From NCBI RefSeq assembly GCF_001890385.1, contig NZ_CP018221.1:2963501-3027500 (forward strand): DNA of 64,000 bases, written 5' to 3'. Below are positions 8,184 through 17,239 of this stretch, one piece after another. The stretch comes from Tardibacter chloracetimidivorans. GTDB lineage: Bacteria > Pseudomonadota > Alphaproteobacteria > Sphingomonadales > Sphingomonadaceae. The notes under the pieces were generated by a model that saw only the letters and a program-made list of their open reading frames with translations, was not told the origin of the DNA and did no database searches. The translations under genes were made by a program, and so were the position numbers. Position 1 is the first letter of the stretch. Every line of letters starts with the position of its first letter.

Positions 8184-10508
8184 ATGTCCGTCACCGTTGC
8201 CAATCTCGGCTTCCCTCGCATCGGTCCCCGCCGCGAACTCAAGACCGCGCTCGAATCCTACTGGGCCGCCAAAACCCATAAGGCGGCCCTGCTGGAAACG
8301 GCCGCCGGTCTGCGCGCCGCCACATGGGCGCGGCAGAGGGCGCTCGGCGTCGATGTCATTCCGAGCAACGATTTCTCCTTCTATGATCAGGTGCTCGACA
8401 CCAGCGTCATGGTCGGCGCGATCCCCGACATCTACCGGGCGCTCGGCGCGGCGGATTCCCTGGACGTCTATTTCGCGATGGCGCGCGGCACCCAGACCGG
8501 GACCGCCGACGAAAGCTGTTCCCACGGGCACGGCAAGGGCGGGGATGTGCCCGCGCTCGAAATGACCAAATGGTTCGACACCAACTATCATTACATGGTG
8601 CCCGAGGTGACACCGGGCCAGTCGTTTCAGCTCACCTCGACCAAGGCGATCGACGAGTATCGCGAAGCCAAGGCGCTCGGCTATCGGACGCGGCCGGTCA
8701 TCCTCGGCCCCGTGACCTGGCTGCTGCTCGCCAAATCCAAACAGAACGGCTTCGATCCGCTGACGCTGCTTCCCAATCTGCTGCCAGTCTATGCCGAGCT
8801 GCTGCGCCGGCTGCGCGACGCCGGCGCGGACTGGGTGCAGATCGACGAGCCGGCGCTGGTGCTCGACCTCGACGATCGCGCGCGCGGCGCGTTCGCCACG
8901 GCCTATATCATGCTGGCCCACACCGTGCCGGACGTGAAGCTGATGCTCGCCACCTATTTCGGGCCGCTCGGCGACAATCTGGCCACCGCGGTTGGCCTGC
9001 CCATCGCCGGCCTCCACATCGATCTTGTCCGTGCGCCCGAACAGCTCGACGAGGTGCTGGCCAAGGCACCGCCCGAACTGCTGTTGTCGCTGGGCGTCAT
9101 CGACGGCCGCAATGTCTGGAAGGCGAACCTGACCGCGTTGCTCGACCGCTACGAGCCGATCGTGAAGCTGCGCCGGAACGTCCAGATCGCGCCGTCCTGC
9201 TCACTGCTGCACACGCCGATCGATCTCGCCCTGGAGACGAAGCTCGACGTCCAGGTGAGGGATTGGCTCTCCTTCGCGGTTCAGAAGCTGGAAGAATTGT
9301 CGATCCTCCGCCTCGGCCTTGCGGATGGACGCTATGTGATTTCCGACGAGCTGGCGGCCAACGCCGACTCCATCACCAGCCGCCGCACTTCGTCGCTCAC
9401 CAATGATCGGCGGGTCCGGGCGCGTGTGTCCGCGGTCACTGCCGATTGGGCGCGGCGTGCCGTGCCGTTCGGCGAGCGCATCAAGCTCCAGCGCTCGATC
9501 CTCAATCTGCCGCCGCTGCCGACCACGACGATCGGCTCCTTCCCGCAGACCGCCGAGGTCAGGAAGGCGCGGGCCGCGCATGGCAAGGGTGCGCTCGACC
9601 ATGCCGCCTATAAGCAGTTCCTGCAGGAAGAGACCGAGCGGGCTATCCGCTGGCAGGAAGAGATTGGCCTCGACGTGCTGGTCCACGGCGAGTTCGAGCG
9701 CAATGACATGGTGCAATATTTCGGCGAGCAGCTTGCCGGCTTCACCTTCACCAAGGCCGCCTGGGTGCAGAGCTACGGCTCGCGCTGCGTTCGCCCGCCG
9801 ATCATCTACGGCGATGTCTCGCGGCCCAAGCCGATGACGGTCGACTGGTGGGCCTATGCGCAGGGTCTGACGACCAGGCCGATGAAGGGCATGCTCACGG
9901 GGCCGGTGACGATCCTGCAATGGTCGTTCGTCCGCGACGATCAGCCGCGCGAGCAGACCTGCCGGCAGATCGCGCTCGCCATCCGCGACGAGGTGGTCGA
10001 CCTCGAAGCCGCGGGCGCGAAGATCATCCAGATCGATGAGGCGGCCTTGCGCGAGGGGCTACCGCTCCGGCGAGCCGACTGGCAGCCTTATCTCGACTGG
10101 GCGGTGGAGTGCTTCCGGATCACAGCCTCGGGCGTGAAGCCGGAAACCCAGATCCACACCCATATGTGCTATTCCGAGTTCAACGACATCATCGCCGCGA
10201 TCGGTGCGATGGATGCCGACGTCATCTCAATTGAGACCGCACGATCGAAGATGGAGCTGCTCGACGCGTTCGCGACCTACCGCTATCCCAACGAGATCGG
10301 GCCGGGCGTCTACGACATACACGCGCCGCGCATCCCCACAGTCGATGAGATGCAGCAGCTTCTCATCAAGGCCGGTGGGCGCCTGTCGTCCGGGCAGCTT
10401 TGGGTTAATCCCGATTGCGGCCTCAAGACGCGCAAATGGGAAGAGGTAAAGCCGGCGCTGATCAATATGATCGACGCCGCCAAGGGCGCGCGTGTCGCGC
10501 TTGGATAA
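8184..10508 (+). CDS. metE: Cobalamin-independent methionine synthase
   Basis: Enzyme of 774 residues transferring a methyl group from 5-methyltetrahydropteroyl-triglutamate to homocysteine. Both barrels are complete: the N-terminal NLGFPRIGPRRELK and the C-terminal catalytic domain with zinc-ligand segments IHTHMCYSEF and WVNPDCGLKTRKW. The ATG at 8184 follows TAGGAGAAG. The 133-bp gap after prpB shows no recognisable cobalamin riboswitch. Neighbouring prp genes are not in the same pathway, but homocysteine/propionate metabolism meet through methionine catabolism. Confidence 0.96.
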   Translation: MSVTVANLGFPRIGPRRELKTALESYWAAKTHKAALLETAAGLRAATWARQRALGVDVIPSNDFSFYDQVLDTSVMVGAIPDIYRALGAADSLDVYFAMARGTQTGTADESCSHGHGKGGDVPALEMTKWFDTNYHYMVPEVTPGQSFQLTSTKAIDEYREAKALGYRTRPVILGPVTWLLLAKSKQNGFDPLTLLPNLLPVYAELLRRLRDAGADWVQIDEPALVLDLDDRARGAFATAYIMLAHTVPDVKLMLATYFGPLGDNLATAVGLPIAGLHIDLVRAPEQLDEVLAKAPPELLLSLGVIDGRNVWKANLTALLDRYEPIVKLRRNVQIAPSCSLLHTPIDLALETKLDVQVRDWLSFAVQKLEELSILRLGLADGRYVISDELAANADSITSRRTSSLTNDRRVRARVSAVTADWARRAVPFGERIKLQRSILNLPPLPTTTIGSFPQTAEVRKARAAHGKGALDHAAYKQFLQEETERAIRWQEEIGLDVLVHGEFERNDMVQYFGEQLAGFTFTKAAWVQSYGSRCVRPPIIYGDVSRPKPMTVDWWAYAQGLTTRPMKGMLTGPVTILQWSFVRDDQPREQTCRQIALAIRDEVVDLEAAGAKIIQIDEAALREGLPLRRADWQPYLDWAVECFRITASGVKPETQIHTHMCYSEFNDIIAAIGAMDADVISIETARSKMELLDAFATYRYPNEIGPGVYDIHAPRIPTVDEMQQLLIKAGGRLSSGQLWVNPDCGLKTRKWEEVKPALINMIDAAKGARVALG

Positions 10509-10578
10509 GCCCGCAAGGCTGGGGTGCGGTTCGGCGTCGCACTCCGCTTTCCCCCAGCAACTGCCGTCCCAAGACCAT

Positions 10579-10932
10579 ATGTTCCTGCGCGGGATCGAAG
10601 CGCACGGGCGTCACGGCGTTTTCGAGGCAGAGCGGCGAGAAGGTCAGCGCTTCATCGTCGACGTCGACTGGTGGCTCTACCGCCCCGCCGCCACGGACGA
10701 TATGCGCGATACGGTCTGCTATAAGGCGATCTTCGATATAGTTGTGGCGTTGATCGTCGGTGAGCCCTGGCGTCTCATCGAAACATTTGCTGCGAGGATT
10801 GCGACGAAGCTGCTGGAGAGCTTCCCGGCAATTGCAGCGCTCAACGTCACCGTCCACAAACCCGATGCCCCGATAGGCGGACGGTTTGCCGACGTGGGGG
10901 TGAGCCTGTTTCGGAGGCGATCCGATGCCTGA
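10579..10932 (+). CDS. Dihydroneopterin aldolase-family protein (FolB-like)
   Basis: FolB-fold protein of about 117 residues. It shows the family signature LRGIEAHGRHGVFEAERREGQRF with the conserved glutamate, the segment LIETFAARIA, and VHKPDAPI with the catalytic lysine. FolB splits 7,8-dihydroneopterin in folate synthesis. The start is uncertain: ATG 10579 gives normal length but has no good Shine-Dalgarno, and the frame stays open upstream to 10492. Position behind the folate-using metE suggests a folate-linked unit. Gene-symbol identity is left open because tunnelling-fold paralogues exist. Confidence 0.75.
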   Translation: MFLRGIEAHGRHGVFEAERREGQRFIVDVDWWLYRPAATDDMRDTVCYKAIFDIVVALIVGEPWRLIETFAARIATKLLESFPAIAALNVTVHKPDAPIGGRFADVGVSLFRRRSDA

Positions 10933-11069
10933 CCGACGCGGCGGCTTCTAATAGACGAGCGCCGTCCGCTAGCCGAGTTGAATGAGGCCGGGTGCCGATC
11001 CGCGCGAGCCTATCGGCAAAGCCATAGGCCGAAATCGGGGTCCGCGCTGTGTCCGAAACCGCAGGCAAG

Positions 11070-11098
11070 CAAAAAGCCCCAGCGGTGAGGCTGGGGCT
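11070..11098 (-). terminator. Rho-independent terminator for the minus-strand gene at 11174-11863
   Basis: A perfect 9-bp stem, AGCCCCAGC paired with GCTGGGGCT around a 6-base loop, is followed on the minus strand by TTTTTGC. It lies about 75 bp beyond the stop codon at 11174. Confidence 0.8.
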
Positions 11099-11173
11099 GT
11101 GCGCGAGGCTTGTTGGATTCAGTGCCGGGTGGCTGCGCCGCGCCCATTACGGCCATGCAATCGAGATGAGCCC

Positions 11174-11863
11174 TCAGGAGCCCAACTCAGCTGCCGCCCT
11201 CTCGAACCAGTTTGACCATTCGACAATCAAATGTTCACGATGATTAGCAAGAACATGTTCCGGCACCCCCTTCGGCAGGAGAATGCATAGCCTTGCTACC
11301 ATGCCACCGTCGTAATCACGAAACTGATGCATCAACTGGCCGATTTCGCTGCCATCCTCGAGGCGGAGGCTGCCCAATACCCGTCGCGGAAATTCCGGAT
11401 CCAGCGGGAGAGAGACAAGTTCCGTCCCCCCCCATTTAATGTCAAACTTGGTGAGGATGCCGCCCAACGCTTCAGTGACCGAAATTATGCCAAATCCCTC
11501 AGGATCCTCCGAGGGGGATACATTCCATTGAATCCGGTAATGTTCAGGATTGGCGGAAATTAGTTTCTCTTGCACGTTTAGCGCACTCTTGAACCAATCC
11601 CCGAACTGGGCGGCCGACATGCCTTTAACGCGGATTTCGACGGTTGCGGGCACCAACGCACCATTCGATACCGTTAACGCCTTGCGCCAGAATTCATTTC
11701 CCTCTTCCAGTTGCGTCCCCAGAAGTTCCAGAATTCCTTCCGGCCCAATAGCATTCTTGAGCAGCGCGAGCGCCCGGCGAGCTTGCTGAAGTTCGAGTTC
11801 GGAACAGCGGTCACCCAAACCAGCATACTCCTGCGTTACTATTTCGAAAACACTCGAGTTCAT
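11174..11863 (-). CDS. Unknown conserved-looking protein, first gene under a shared island promoter
   Basis: A 229-residue cytosolic protein with no signal peptide or membrane segment. I do not recognise its family. Visible features: an N-terminal helical region, then alternating strand-like segments (ATVEIRVKGM; HYRIQWNV; GIISVTEALGGILTKFDIKWGG) and a C-terminal helix with HREH near residues 208-211. The order of segments is reminiscent of SRPBCC/START-type barrels such as phloroglucinol hydrolases, but the metal ligands do not align convincingly, so this is a weak idea. It is a single-gene unit with its own terminator and a promoter element shared with the TonB receptor and the BKACE operon, which places it in the catabolic regulon. 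Confidence 0.7.
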   Translation of the reverse strand: MNSSVFEIVTQEYAGLGDRCSELELQQARRALALLKNAIGPEGILELLGTQLEEGNEFWRKALTVSNGALVPATVEIRVKGMSAAQFGDWFKSALNVQEKLISANPEHYRIQWNVSPSEDPEGFGIISVTEALGGILTKFDIKWGGTELVSLPLDPEFPRRVLGSLRLEDGSEIGQLMHQFRDYDGGMVARLCILLPKGVPEHVLANHREHLIVEWSNWFERAAAELGS

Positions 11864-11914
11864 TGCTGCTCTCCCAATCTCGACAGCCCAGACTGCCCTT
11901 GATGTTGCTATTTA

Positions 11915-11936
11915 CTAATGATCAAAGAGTCAATAT
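11915..11936 (-). promoter_or_regulatory. Shared island promoter/operator element, copy A
   Basis: On the minus strand the site reads ATATTGACTC then TTTGATCATTAG, 52 bp upstream of the start codon at 11863. TTGACT resembles a -35 box and the downstream TGATCA is palindromic. Two close copies occur at 16216-16237 and 17133-17154 in front of other island units. The likely binder is the TetR regulator at 26563-27300, by inference. Confidence 0.65.
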
Positions 11937-12239
11937 CCAACGACTCTGATGCTCGCGCGGGCCTCCCTGCAGCCTGATTCTCGCCAGTGCATCGGTGGTG
12001 GTGGACTGGACCACGGCACTGATGCAATCTGTCTCTCGAGAATTGGCGGGTCAACAGCAGGATGCCTTCGAAGCAGAGTGCAAGCACCTGATCAAACGAT
12101 CAATAAAGATGCTTGCTCCGTGGCCGGGAGGATGCGAGGCTCCATTGGTCGGCAGATCCGCGGTTGGCCCTTGCAGGGATATACCTTTGTTGAAACGCAC
12201 CGGCATCAGCCAAAGCAGTTGCTTCATATGCCGCCGGGG
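11937..12239. other. Gene-free stretch, no recognisable content
   Basis: Both strands have only short open frames without family motifs. On the minus strand a 48-codon frame begins at the nitroreductase stop (overlapping ATGA) and ends at a TGA near 12100; it may be the start of a lost gene. No RNA or repeat is seen. Confidence 0.4.
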
Positions 12240-12947
12240 TCATCGGGTGAATGCTACCGCCTCCTCGATCGGCAGCCGGGAAGTCCGGACAACGTTGGAA
12301 GGATGATCTGGATCCTCATATCCAAAGGATAATCCGAAGAGGACTCGCATGTCGTCCGGTATGTTCAGTTCCCGCTTCACAACGGCCGCATAGTGGCTCA
12401 GCGAACTTTGAGGACAAGAAGCCAGGCCGTGAGCGGTCAATGCCAGCATCAAAGATTGAGCAAACATGCCGACATCGGCGGCCTCCCGTACGCCGCACCA
12501 GTCCGGCATAGACAAGAATGCTACATGTGGCGCGCCAAAGAACCTGAAGTTTCCAAGAAATGATTCCTGGCGGGCAACCAGATCCTCTCGCTTCACCCCG
12601 GTCGCGGAAAAAAGTGCCTTTGCTGCATCTATTTGACGAGTCCGGTACTCCCCGGGCCGGACGACGGTGATGGGGTAGTCCGGGCTTTCCCCTGCGCCTG
12701 AAGCGGCCTCGTGTAAGAGGGCGTTACGCATTCGCTCTGCCGCTCCTCCGGATAGGACATCGACACGCCAGGGCTGGGCATTGACGTTTGACGGCGCCAG
12801 CTGCGCCAATTCGAAAACGCGCGTCAGAAGTGGTGCCGGGATCGGGCGAGCGAGAAAGCCGCGCACGGAGTGGCGCTGCCGTAAGAGGCGTTCAAGCGCG
12901 GCTCCATCCTCATTAACCCAGCTCTGAGATTCAGTGGTCTGCTGCAT
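12240..12947 (-). CDS. Nitroreductase-family flavoprotein
   Basis: A 235-residue FMN-dependent oxidoreductase. The N-terminal RQRHSVRGF, the APSNVNAQPWRVDVL segment and the C-terminal FGLSFGYEDPDHP are typical of the nitroreductase superfamily and contact FMN and NAD(P)H. It is last in the minus-strand arm behind the enoyl-CoA hydratase, with a 131-bp gap. In this context it may reduce a nitro or quinone group, or supply reduced flavin to the monooxygenase at 20870; neither can be decided from sequence. Confidence 0.88.
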   Translation of the reverse strand: MQQTTESQSWVNEDGAALERLLRQRHSVRGFLARPIPAPLLTRVFELAQLAPSNVNAQPWRVDVLSGGAAERMRNALLHEAASGAGESPDYPITVVRPGEYRTRQIDAAKALFSATGVKREDLVARQESFLGNFRFFGAPHVAFLSMPDWCGVREAADVGMFAQSLMLALTAHGLASCPQSSLSHYAAVVKRELNIPDDMRVLFGLSFGYEDPDHPSNVVRTSRLPIEEAVAFTR

Positions 12948-13078
12948 GTAGTTTGCTCCGAAATATGCCGAGGATGGGACTGGCTGCCCCGATCAAGAAC
13001 ATTGTCTATTTGGAGAAGAGCCGTCCCATTGCGTGCAACGGCGAAGCGGCAAAGATCTCGAAATCTGGTCAGCCACCA

Positions 13079-13855
13079 TCAGCGACCCTTCCAGACCCCG
13101 GCACGCTTTTCAATGAAGGCCGCCATGCCTTCCCTTCGATCTTCGGTAGCAGCCAGAATCTGAAAAAGGCGACGTTCCGTGATGAGGGCGGTTGAAAGGT
13201 TGGTCTCAAAAGCCAGCTTGACCATCTCCTTGTTGATCATTGCGGCCATGGGCGGCATTGCCGCTATGGTAGCCGCTGTCGACAAGGCGTCAGCCAGGAG
13301 TTCGCTCTCCGGCACGACCCGCGCGACGAGGTTCGCGCTCTCGGCTTCCCTTGCATTCATCATCCTTCCGGTGAGGCACATCTCCATGGCCTTGGCCTTG
13401 CCGACGGCGCGAGTGAGTCGCTGAGACCCTCCCATGCTCGGCGCAACACCGAGCTTGATCTCGGGTTGTCCGAATTGGGCGGTATCGGCTGCGATAATGA
13501 AATCCGCCATCATCGCCAGCTCGCAGCCTCCGCCAAGCGCATAGCCCGCCACTGCCGCAATCCATGGCTTGCGCACAGCAGCAATATGGGCCTGCCAGTC
13601 CGAAAAGAAATCCTGCAGAAAGAGCTCGGACGCGGCCTTGGTGGCCACTTCCTTGATATCGGCTCCTGCGGCGAATGCCCTCGCGCTTCCGGTCAGAACG
13701 GCGCAGCGCTGGGAATCGTCCGCACTGTAGGCCGCAAATGCTGCGCTGAGGTCACGCAAGACTTGATCGTTCAGTGCGTTGAGCACATGCGGCCTGTTCA
13801 GCGTCAAAAGAGTGACGGGACCGCGTTGTTCGACAAGGAGCGTTTCAAAAAGCAT
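13079..13855 (-). CDS. Enoyl-CoA hydratase/isomerase
   Basis: Crotonase-fold protein of 258 residues. The oxyanion-hole segment [10 protein letters not shown], the [16 protein letters not shown] segment with the first catalytic glutamate and [20 protein letters not shown] with the second are intact, so hydratase activity is likely. It hydrates a trans-2-enoyl-CoA to the 3-hydroxyacyl-CoA in the cytosol. It lies 67 bp after the SMP-30 gene in the BKACE operon. Confidence 0.93.
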   Translation of the reverse strand: MLFETLLVEQRGPVTLLTLNRPHVLNALNDQVLRDLSAAFAAYSADDSQRCAVLTGSARAFAAGADIKEVATKAASELFLQDFFSDWQAHIAAVRKPWIAAVAGYALGGGCELAMMADFIIAADTAQFGQPEIKLGVAPSMGGSQRLTRAVGKAKAMEMCLTGRMMNAREAESANLVARVVPESELLADALSTAATIAAMPPMAAMINKEMVKLAFETNLSTALITERRLFQILAATEDRREGMAAFIEKRAGVWKGR

Positions 13856-13922
13856 TATATGAACTTTCGGCTAGCAGCGGGATCACGGTTGTTCTCGAGG
13901 AGGCAAAGTGATCGAGCGGTCT

Positions 13923-14960
13923 TTACCAATGAACCATGGGCAAACCTGCAACCGGTGAGCGGAAGGAAGGAATGGAGTCATTCCACAACCCGCCAAGATA
14001 GGCCGTTTTCAGGTCTTTTCCGCCAAAAGTAATCGAAGCGGTCCAGGTGCAGAGGGGGCCGCCCGTCGCCTTTATAACGTCAAAATCAACAACATTGCCG
14101 CTGGCGAAAGCATCCTCGAAACGCCTCGTCGCTTCGCGGTCGCCATCATCCGAGAGATTAAGCAGGTCTCCCTCGGGCGTTATCGCTACGAGGCGATCTG
14201 CGAACACCATTGTGGCCCACAGGTTGCCATATTCGTCAAACGCGATGCCATCGACCAGACCGTCACCCAGGGAAGAGGGCCCGTACACTTCGCGATTGGA
14301 AAGGGAGCCGTCCTCATGAACCCGAAGGCGCGACACGCGCTTGGCGGTGGTCTCCGCGACGTAAAGCCACTGCTCTTCTCGGTCCAGGCGGATTTCGTTC
14401 GTGAAATGGAACCCGTCAGCCACGATGCGAGGACCGCGATCATCAATGAGTATGATGTACCCGTCGGCCGTCTTCGAGTTGAGTGCGCTGTCCCACATCG
14501 GCGCGCGGGTCGACACCGTCACCCACAATCGGCCTTTGCGATCCCGCAATACGAAGTTCACCTTTCCGATGGGCATACCGTCGAGGGTATCCAGCAATAC
14601 ATCCGTCTTGCCCGCCCGCGTCATTACCTCAAGTCTGTCAGTTCCGAAGTTCGCGATCAGAATGTCCCCATTCTCCGCGAAGGCTAAACCGTTTGGCAAT
14701 GTGCCGACCAAAAGGCTTTCCTTGGCGTTCTCTACAAGATCGAAACGTTTATCGGCAGTTTGAGTGACCAGCGCCTGACTTCCATCGGGCTTGATCCAGG
14801 TCACACCGCCACGTGCATCGGCGACCCACAGGCTGCCGTCGCGTTCCGCCAAAATACATTCCGGGCGTTGAAGCCCCTTGCCCACGCGCGTGACCGAGGC
14901 AGGATCAAGTTGCCATCCGACAAGGGGGTTTGATCCTTTCGCCTGACGAATTATCGTCAA
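13923..14960 (-). CDS. SMP-30/gluconolactonase-family hydrolase
   Basis: A 345-residue six-bladed beta-propeller protein (SMP-30/Gluconolaconase/LRE-like). Blade motifs include PECILAERDGSLWVAD near residues 33-48, PNGLAFAENGDILIANFG, and GLVDGIAFDEYGNLWAT; the first glutamate and the N/D residues of such motifs bind the catalytic divalent metal. It likely opens a lactone or ester. No signal peptide is seen. It sits between BKACE and the hydratase. Confidence 0.85.
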   Translation of the reverse strand: MTIIRQAKGSNPLVGWQLDPASVTRVGKGLQRPECILAERDGSLWVADARGGVTWIKPDGSQALVTQTADKRFDLVENAKESLLVGTLPNGLAFAENGDILIANFGTDRLEVMTRAGKTDVLLDTLDGMPIGKVNFVLRDRKGRLWVTVSTRAPMWDSALNSKTADGYIILIDDRGPRIVADGFHFTNEIRLDREEQWLYVAETTAKRVSRLRVHEDGSLSNREVYGPSSLGDGLVDGIAFDEYGNLWATMVFADRLVAITPEGDLLNLSDDGDREATRRFEDAFASGNVVDFDVIKATGGPLCTWTASITFGGKDLKTAYLGGLWNDSIPSFRSPVAGLPMVHW

Positions 14961-15025
14961 TCCTGTTCTCCGTACTTCTGTATGATTCTTTTGACAGTGG
15001 TGAAATCTTCGATCTTCCGAATAAC

Positions 15026-15949
15026 TCAGAAGTTGACCTTATCGGCGCCCTTGCTTTGCAGCATCTCACGAGCTTCCGTAGGCGAGGCGATCTCGAGTCC
15101 GAGGGTCTCGACGATCGTCCTGATTTTACTCACCTGGTCCGCACTCTTGGTTGCCAGCGTTTTCGGACCAGAATAGAGGCTGTCTTCGAGACCCACTCGA
15201 ACGCTGCCGCCCAGAATCGCGCTTAGCGTAATTATTGGAAGCTGGTGGCGTCCGGCGCCAATCGCCGAGAACAGACAGTCTTTCCCGAAGAGGCGGTCGG
15301 CTGTCGCCTTGAGGTACATGACGTGCTGCGGATCCGCGGCCAAAGCTCCCAAAATTCCGAAAATGCCCTGAATGAAGAACGGAGGCTTTATGAGTCCCTT
15401 ATCTGCAAAGTAGGCCAGTGTATGGAGATGACTGATATCATACACCTCATATTCGAACCTTGTATCGTGTTCGTTAAGCAAGCTAATGGCATTTTCTATT
15501 TGAGTAAACGTATTTGATACGATGATGTTTTTAGTTGCCTCTAGATATGGCTGCTCCCAGTCGTACTTCCATTCAGTAACTTTACTTCCAGCGTGAGATA
15601 TGTTGAAGTTGAATGATCCCATATTCATGGATACAACTTCTGGCCTATAATGAAGAGGCGCAGCAAGTCTGTCTTCCATCGACATTCCTAGAGCTCCGCC
15701 AGTTGTAATATTAATTATTGCATCTGTCTGCTGCTTTATCCTTGAAAGGAACTGACCAAATATTTCTGGGGAAGGGGTCGGTTTGCCGGTTTTTGGATCG
15801 CGAGCATGAAGATGTATCATTGCAGCACCGGCCTCCGCCGCGGCAACGGCATCGGCAACAATTTCGTCAGGCGTGATCGGCAAATAGGGTGACATGCTCG
15901 GCGTATGGACGGAGCCGGTAACTGCGCATGTGATTATGACTTTGCTCAT
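15026..15949 (-). CDS. BKACE-family beta-keto acid cleavage enzyme (DUF849)
   Basis: A 307-residue TIM barrel of the family founded by 3-keto-5-aminohexanoate cleavage enzyme. Such enzymes use zinc to exchange a beta-keto acid with acetyl-CoA, giving acetoacetate and a shortened CoA ester. Zinc ligands His46 and His48 (MIHLHARD) and the late glutamate (GSVRVGLED) are present, with the NITTGG and GIFGILGALAADP segments. Family members differ in side-chain specificity and the substrate cannot be read here. The middle of the gene is notably AT-richer than the neighbouring core genes. First intact gene of the minus-strand operon. Confidence 0.9.
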   Translation of the reverse strand: MSKVIITCAVTGSVHTPSMSPYLPITPDEIVADAVAAAEAGAAMIHLHARDPKTGKPTPSPEIFGQFLSRIKQQTDAIINITTGGALGMSMEDRLAAPLHYRPEVVSMNMGSFNFNISHAGSKVTEWKYDWEQPYLEATKNIIVSNTFTQIENAISLLNEHDTRFEYEVYDISHLHTLAYFADKGLIKPPFFIQGIFGILGALAADPQHVMYLKATADRLFGKDCLFSAIGAGRHQLPIITLSAILGGSVRVGLEDSLYSGPKTLATKSADQVSKIRTIVETLGLEIASPTEAREMLQSKGADKVNF

Positions 15950-15994
15950 ACGGGATCCTTCGTGTTTTTCACGCGATTAATGGCGTTTTCGGGA

Positions 15995-16177
15995 TTACGG
16001 GCGCTGCTGGTGCCGTCCATCGGACCAAGAAGGCACTCGGCTCTCTGGTCGACAAAGGACGGGTGGGATTGATCGCAGATCGGACAGCGAGAACCGTGCA
16101 GCATAGTGTCTGGTTGGCATTTCCATGTCTCCACGCGTCGCGAACTTCACTGGATTCTGATTGCGGCGGAGACTCAT
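15995..16177 (-). CDS. Short unrecognised frame behind promoter copy B, possibly a truncated gene start
   Basis: The 60-residue frame starts 39 bp downstream of promoter copy B with GGAAGG 9 bp before its ATG, so it looks like a genuine translation start. It holds GDMEMPTRHYAARFSLSD and then loses any family likeness. It ends 46 bp before the BKACE gene. I take it as the 5' end of a deleted gene; it could also be a small leader. Confidence 0.3.
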   Translation of the reverse strand: MSLRRNQNPVKFATRGDMEMPTRHYAARFSLSDLRSIPPVLCRPESRVPSWSDGRHQQRP

Positions 16178-16215
16178 TGAATCTTGCCTTCCGAGCTTTC
16201 ACTTCTAAGTTACCA

Positions 16216-16237
16216 CTAGTGATCGAATAGTCAATAC
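16216..16237 (-). promoter_or_regulatory. Shared island promoter/operator element, copy B
   Basis: Minus-strand reading GTATTGACTA then TTCGATCACTAG, the most divergent of three copies but with the same ATTGACT, GATCA and TAG blocks at the same spacing. TAACTT follows 16 bp after TTGACT as a possible -10 box. It should drive the BKACE operon. Confidence 0.6.
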
Positions 16238-16467
16238 AGCAATTGCCAGGCACTGTCCTGCAGGTTGGATGGATGGTTGACGGGTGGGTGCCACAAGCCT
16301 GTGTTGAGGCAAAGAGAGGCAATAAAAACTCACGTTCGCGTCCGGTGAGGAACCGTTCAGTGGAAGCGACCGCTCCGAATCACAAGCGATAGAAACTGGA
16401 AGACGGGGAGAAATTATAGATGATCGCATGATCACTAAATGCCGCATGCTGGTTGATCGGCGGGTCT

Positions 16468-16664
16468 TCAAAGACGTCCTATGCGGATCGCCCCGTCGAG
16501 ACGGAATTGCCTCGCCGTTGAGCGCGGGATTAGCGATGATCGCATCCACGGGGTGCGCATATTCCTCGGGGCGACCTGGCCGACCGGGGTGAGACACTTG
16601 GCACGCCAGGGAATCCAGCACCATCCGCCCCCGTAACAATCGAGATGACTCCCTTGATGTCCAT
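16468..16664 (-). pseudogene. Short-chain dehydrogenase remnant with internal deletion
   Basis: The frame opens as MDIKGVISIVTGADGAGF, the Rossmann N-terminus of a 3-hydroxyacyl-CoA dehydrogenase type 2-like SDR, but within 20 codons passes, with frame changes, into GRPEEYAHPVDAIIANPALN and RLDGAIR, the C-terminus of the same family. About 170 central codons, including the Ser-Tyr-Lys site, are gone. Its ATG overlaps the thiolase stop (TGATG), so the two were once one operon. Confidence 0.65.
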
Positions 16665-16937
16665 CACGGTTGTTCTTTCTGAAAGGGCTCGACGGCGATC
16701 GCCATCGCTTCGCCGCCACCTATGCAAACCTCTGCTATCCTGCATTCAGTCCACGCCGTTAGGGGCGGCGACAAGCGCAACCGCTATCCGCGCGCCCGAT
16801 GCGCCGATCGCGGTAGCGCCACCATTGACGTCTGGCTTTTCCCGCGGGATGTCGAGGCCACACTCGGCGATCGCAACCGTCCCCAAGCGGTCGCGGGACC
16901 TACGGCCCTTTCGGTTCGCGACCAAAGGCGCAAACAC
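16664..16937 (-). pseudogene. Thiolase C-terminal remnant
   Basis: The sequence reads IAECGLDIPREKPDVNGGATAI, then GASGARIAVAL and, after a frame change, EVCIGGGEAMAIAVEPF: the C-terminal catalytic region of an acetyl-CoA acyltransferase. The block that normally reads GHP(I/L)G, holding the catalytic histidine, is deleted, and the upstream two thirds of the gene are missing. Clearly inactive. Confidence 0.65.
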
Positions 16938-17132
16938 CCAGGCAGGACAAGATTATAGTGATCCTATGGTCAACAGAGGTCCACGCCATGTTTATCTGTC
17001 AGGTAGTTGGGGCGGAAACCGAATCGCAGCATTCGCGCATTGCTCCGGCATCGGCGGGCCGCGTCCAGTCTGGACTGCCCCCGGTGGCGGCTGAGGGTCG
17101 GCTCCACCTGCCACAAACAAGGCCCAAGTTTT

Positions 17133-17154
17133 ATATTGACTCAATGATCATTAG
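17133..17154 (+). promoter_or_regulatory. Shared island promoter/operator element, copy C
   Basis: Plus-strand reading ATATTGACTC then AATGATCATTAG, 86 bp before the TonB receptor start. AATGATCATT is a perfect 10-bp palindrome lying inside the presumed -35/-10 spacer, a typical place for a TetR-type operator. 20 of 22 positions match copy A. Confidence 0.65.
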
Positions 17155-17239
17155 GCGTAACCTCAACATCGAGGGGTTAGGAGCGACCATCGCAATAAGC
17201 CTCAACGGCAGAAACTTTCCAGGCGTGAGGAGAATCGAA

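Noticed and set aside
15946-16134. 62-codon frame whose stop overlaps the BKACE start by ATGA
   Set aside because: No Shine-Dalgarno and no family motif; a competing frame with a good ribosome site covers the same bases.
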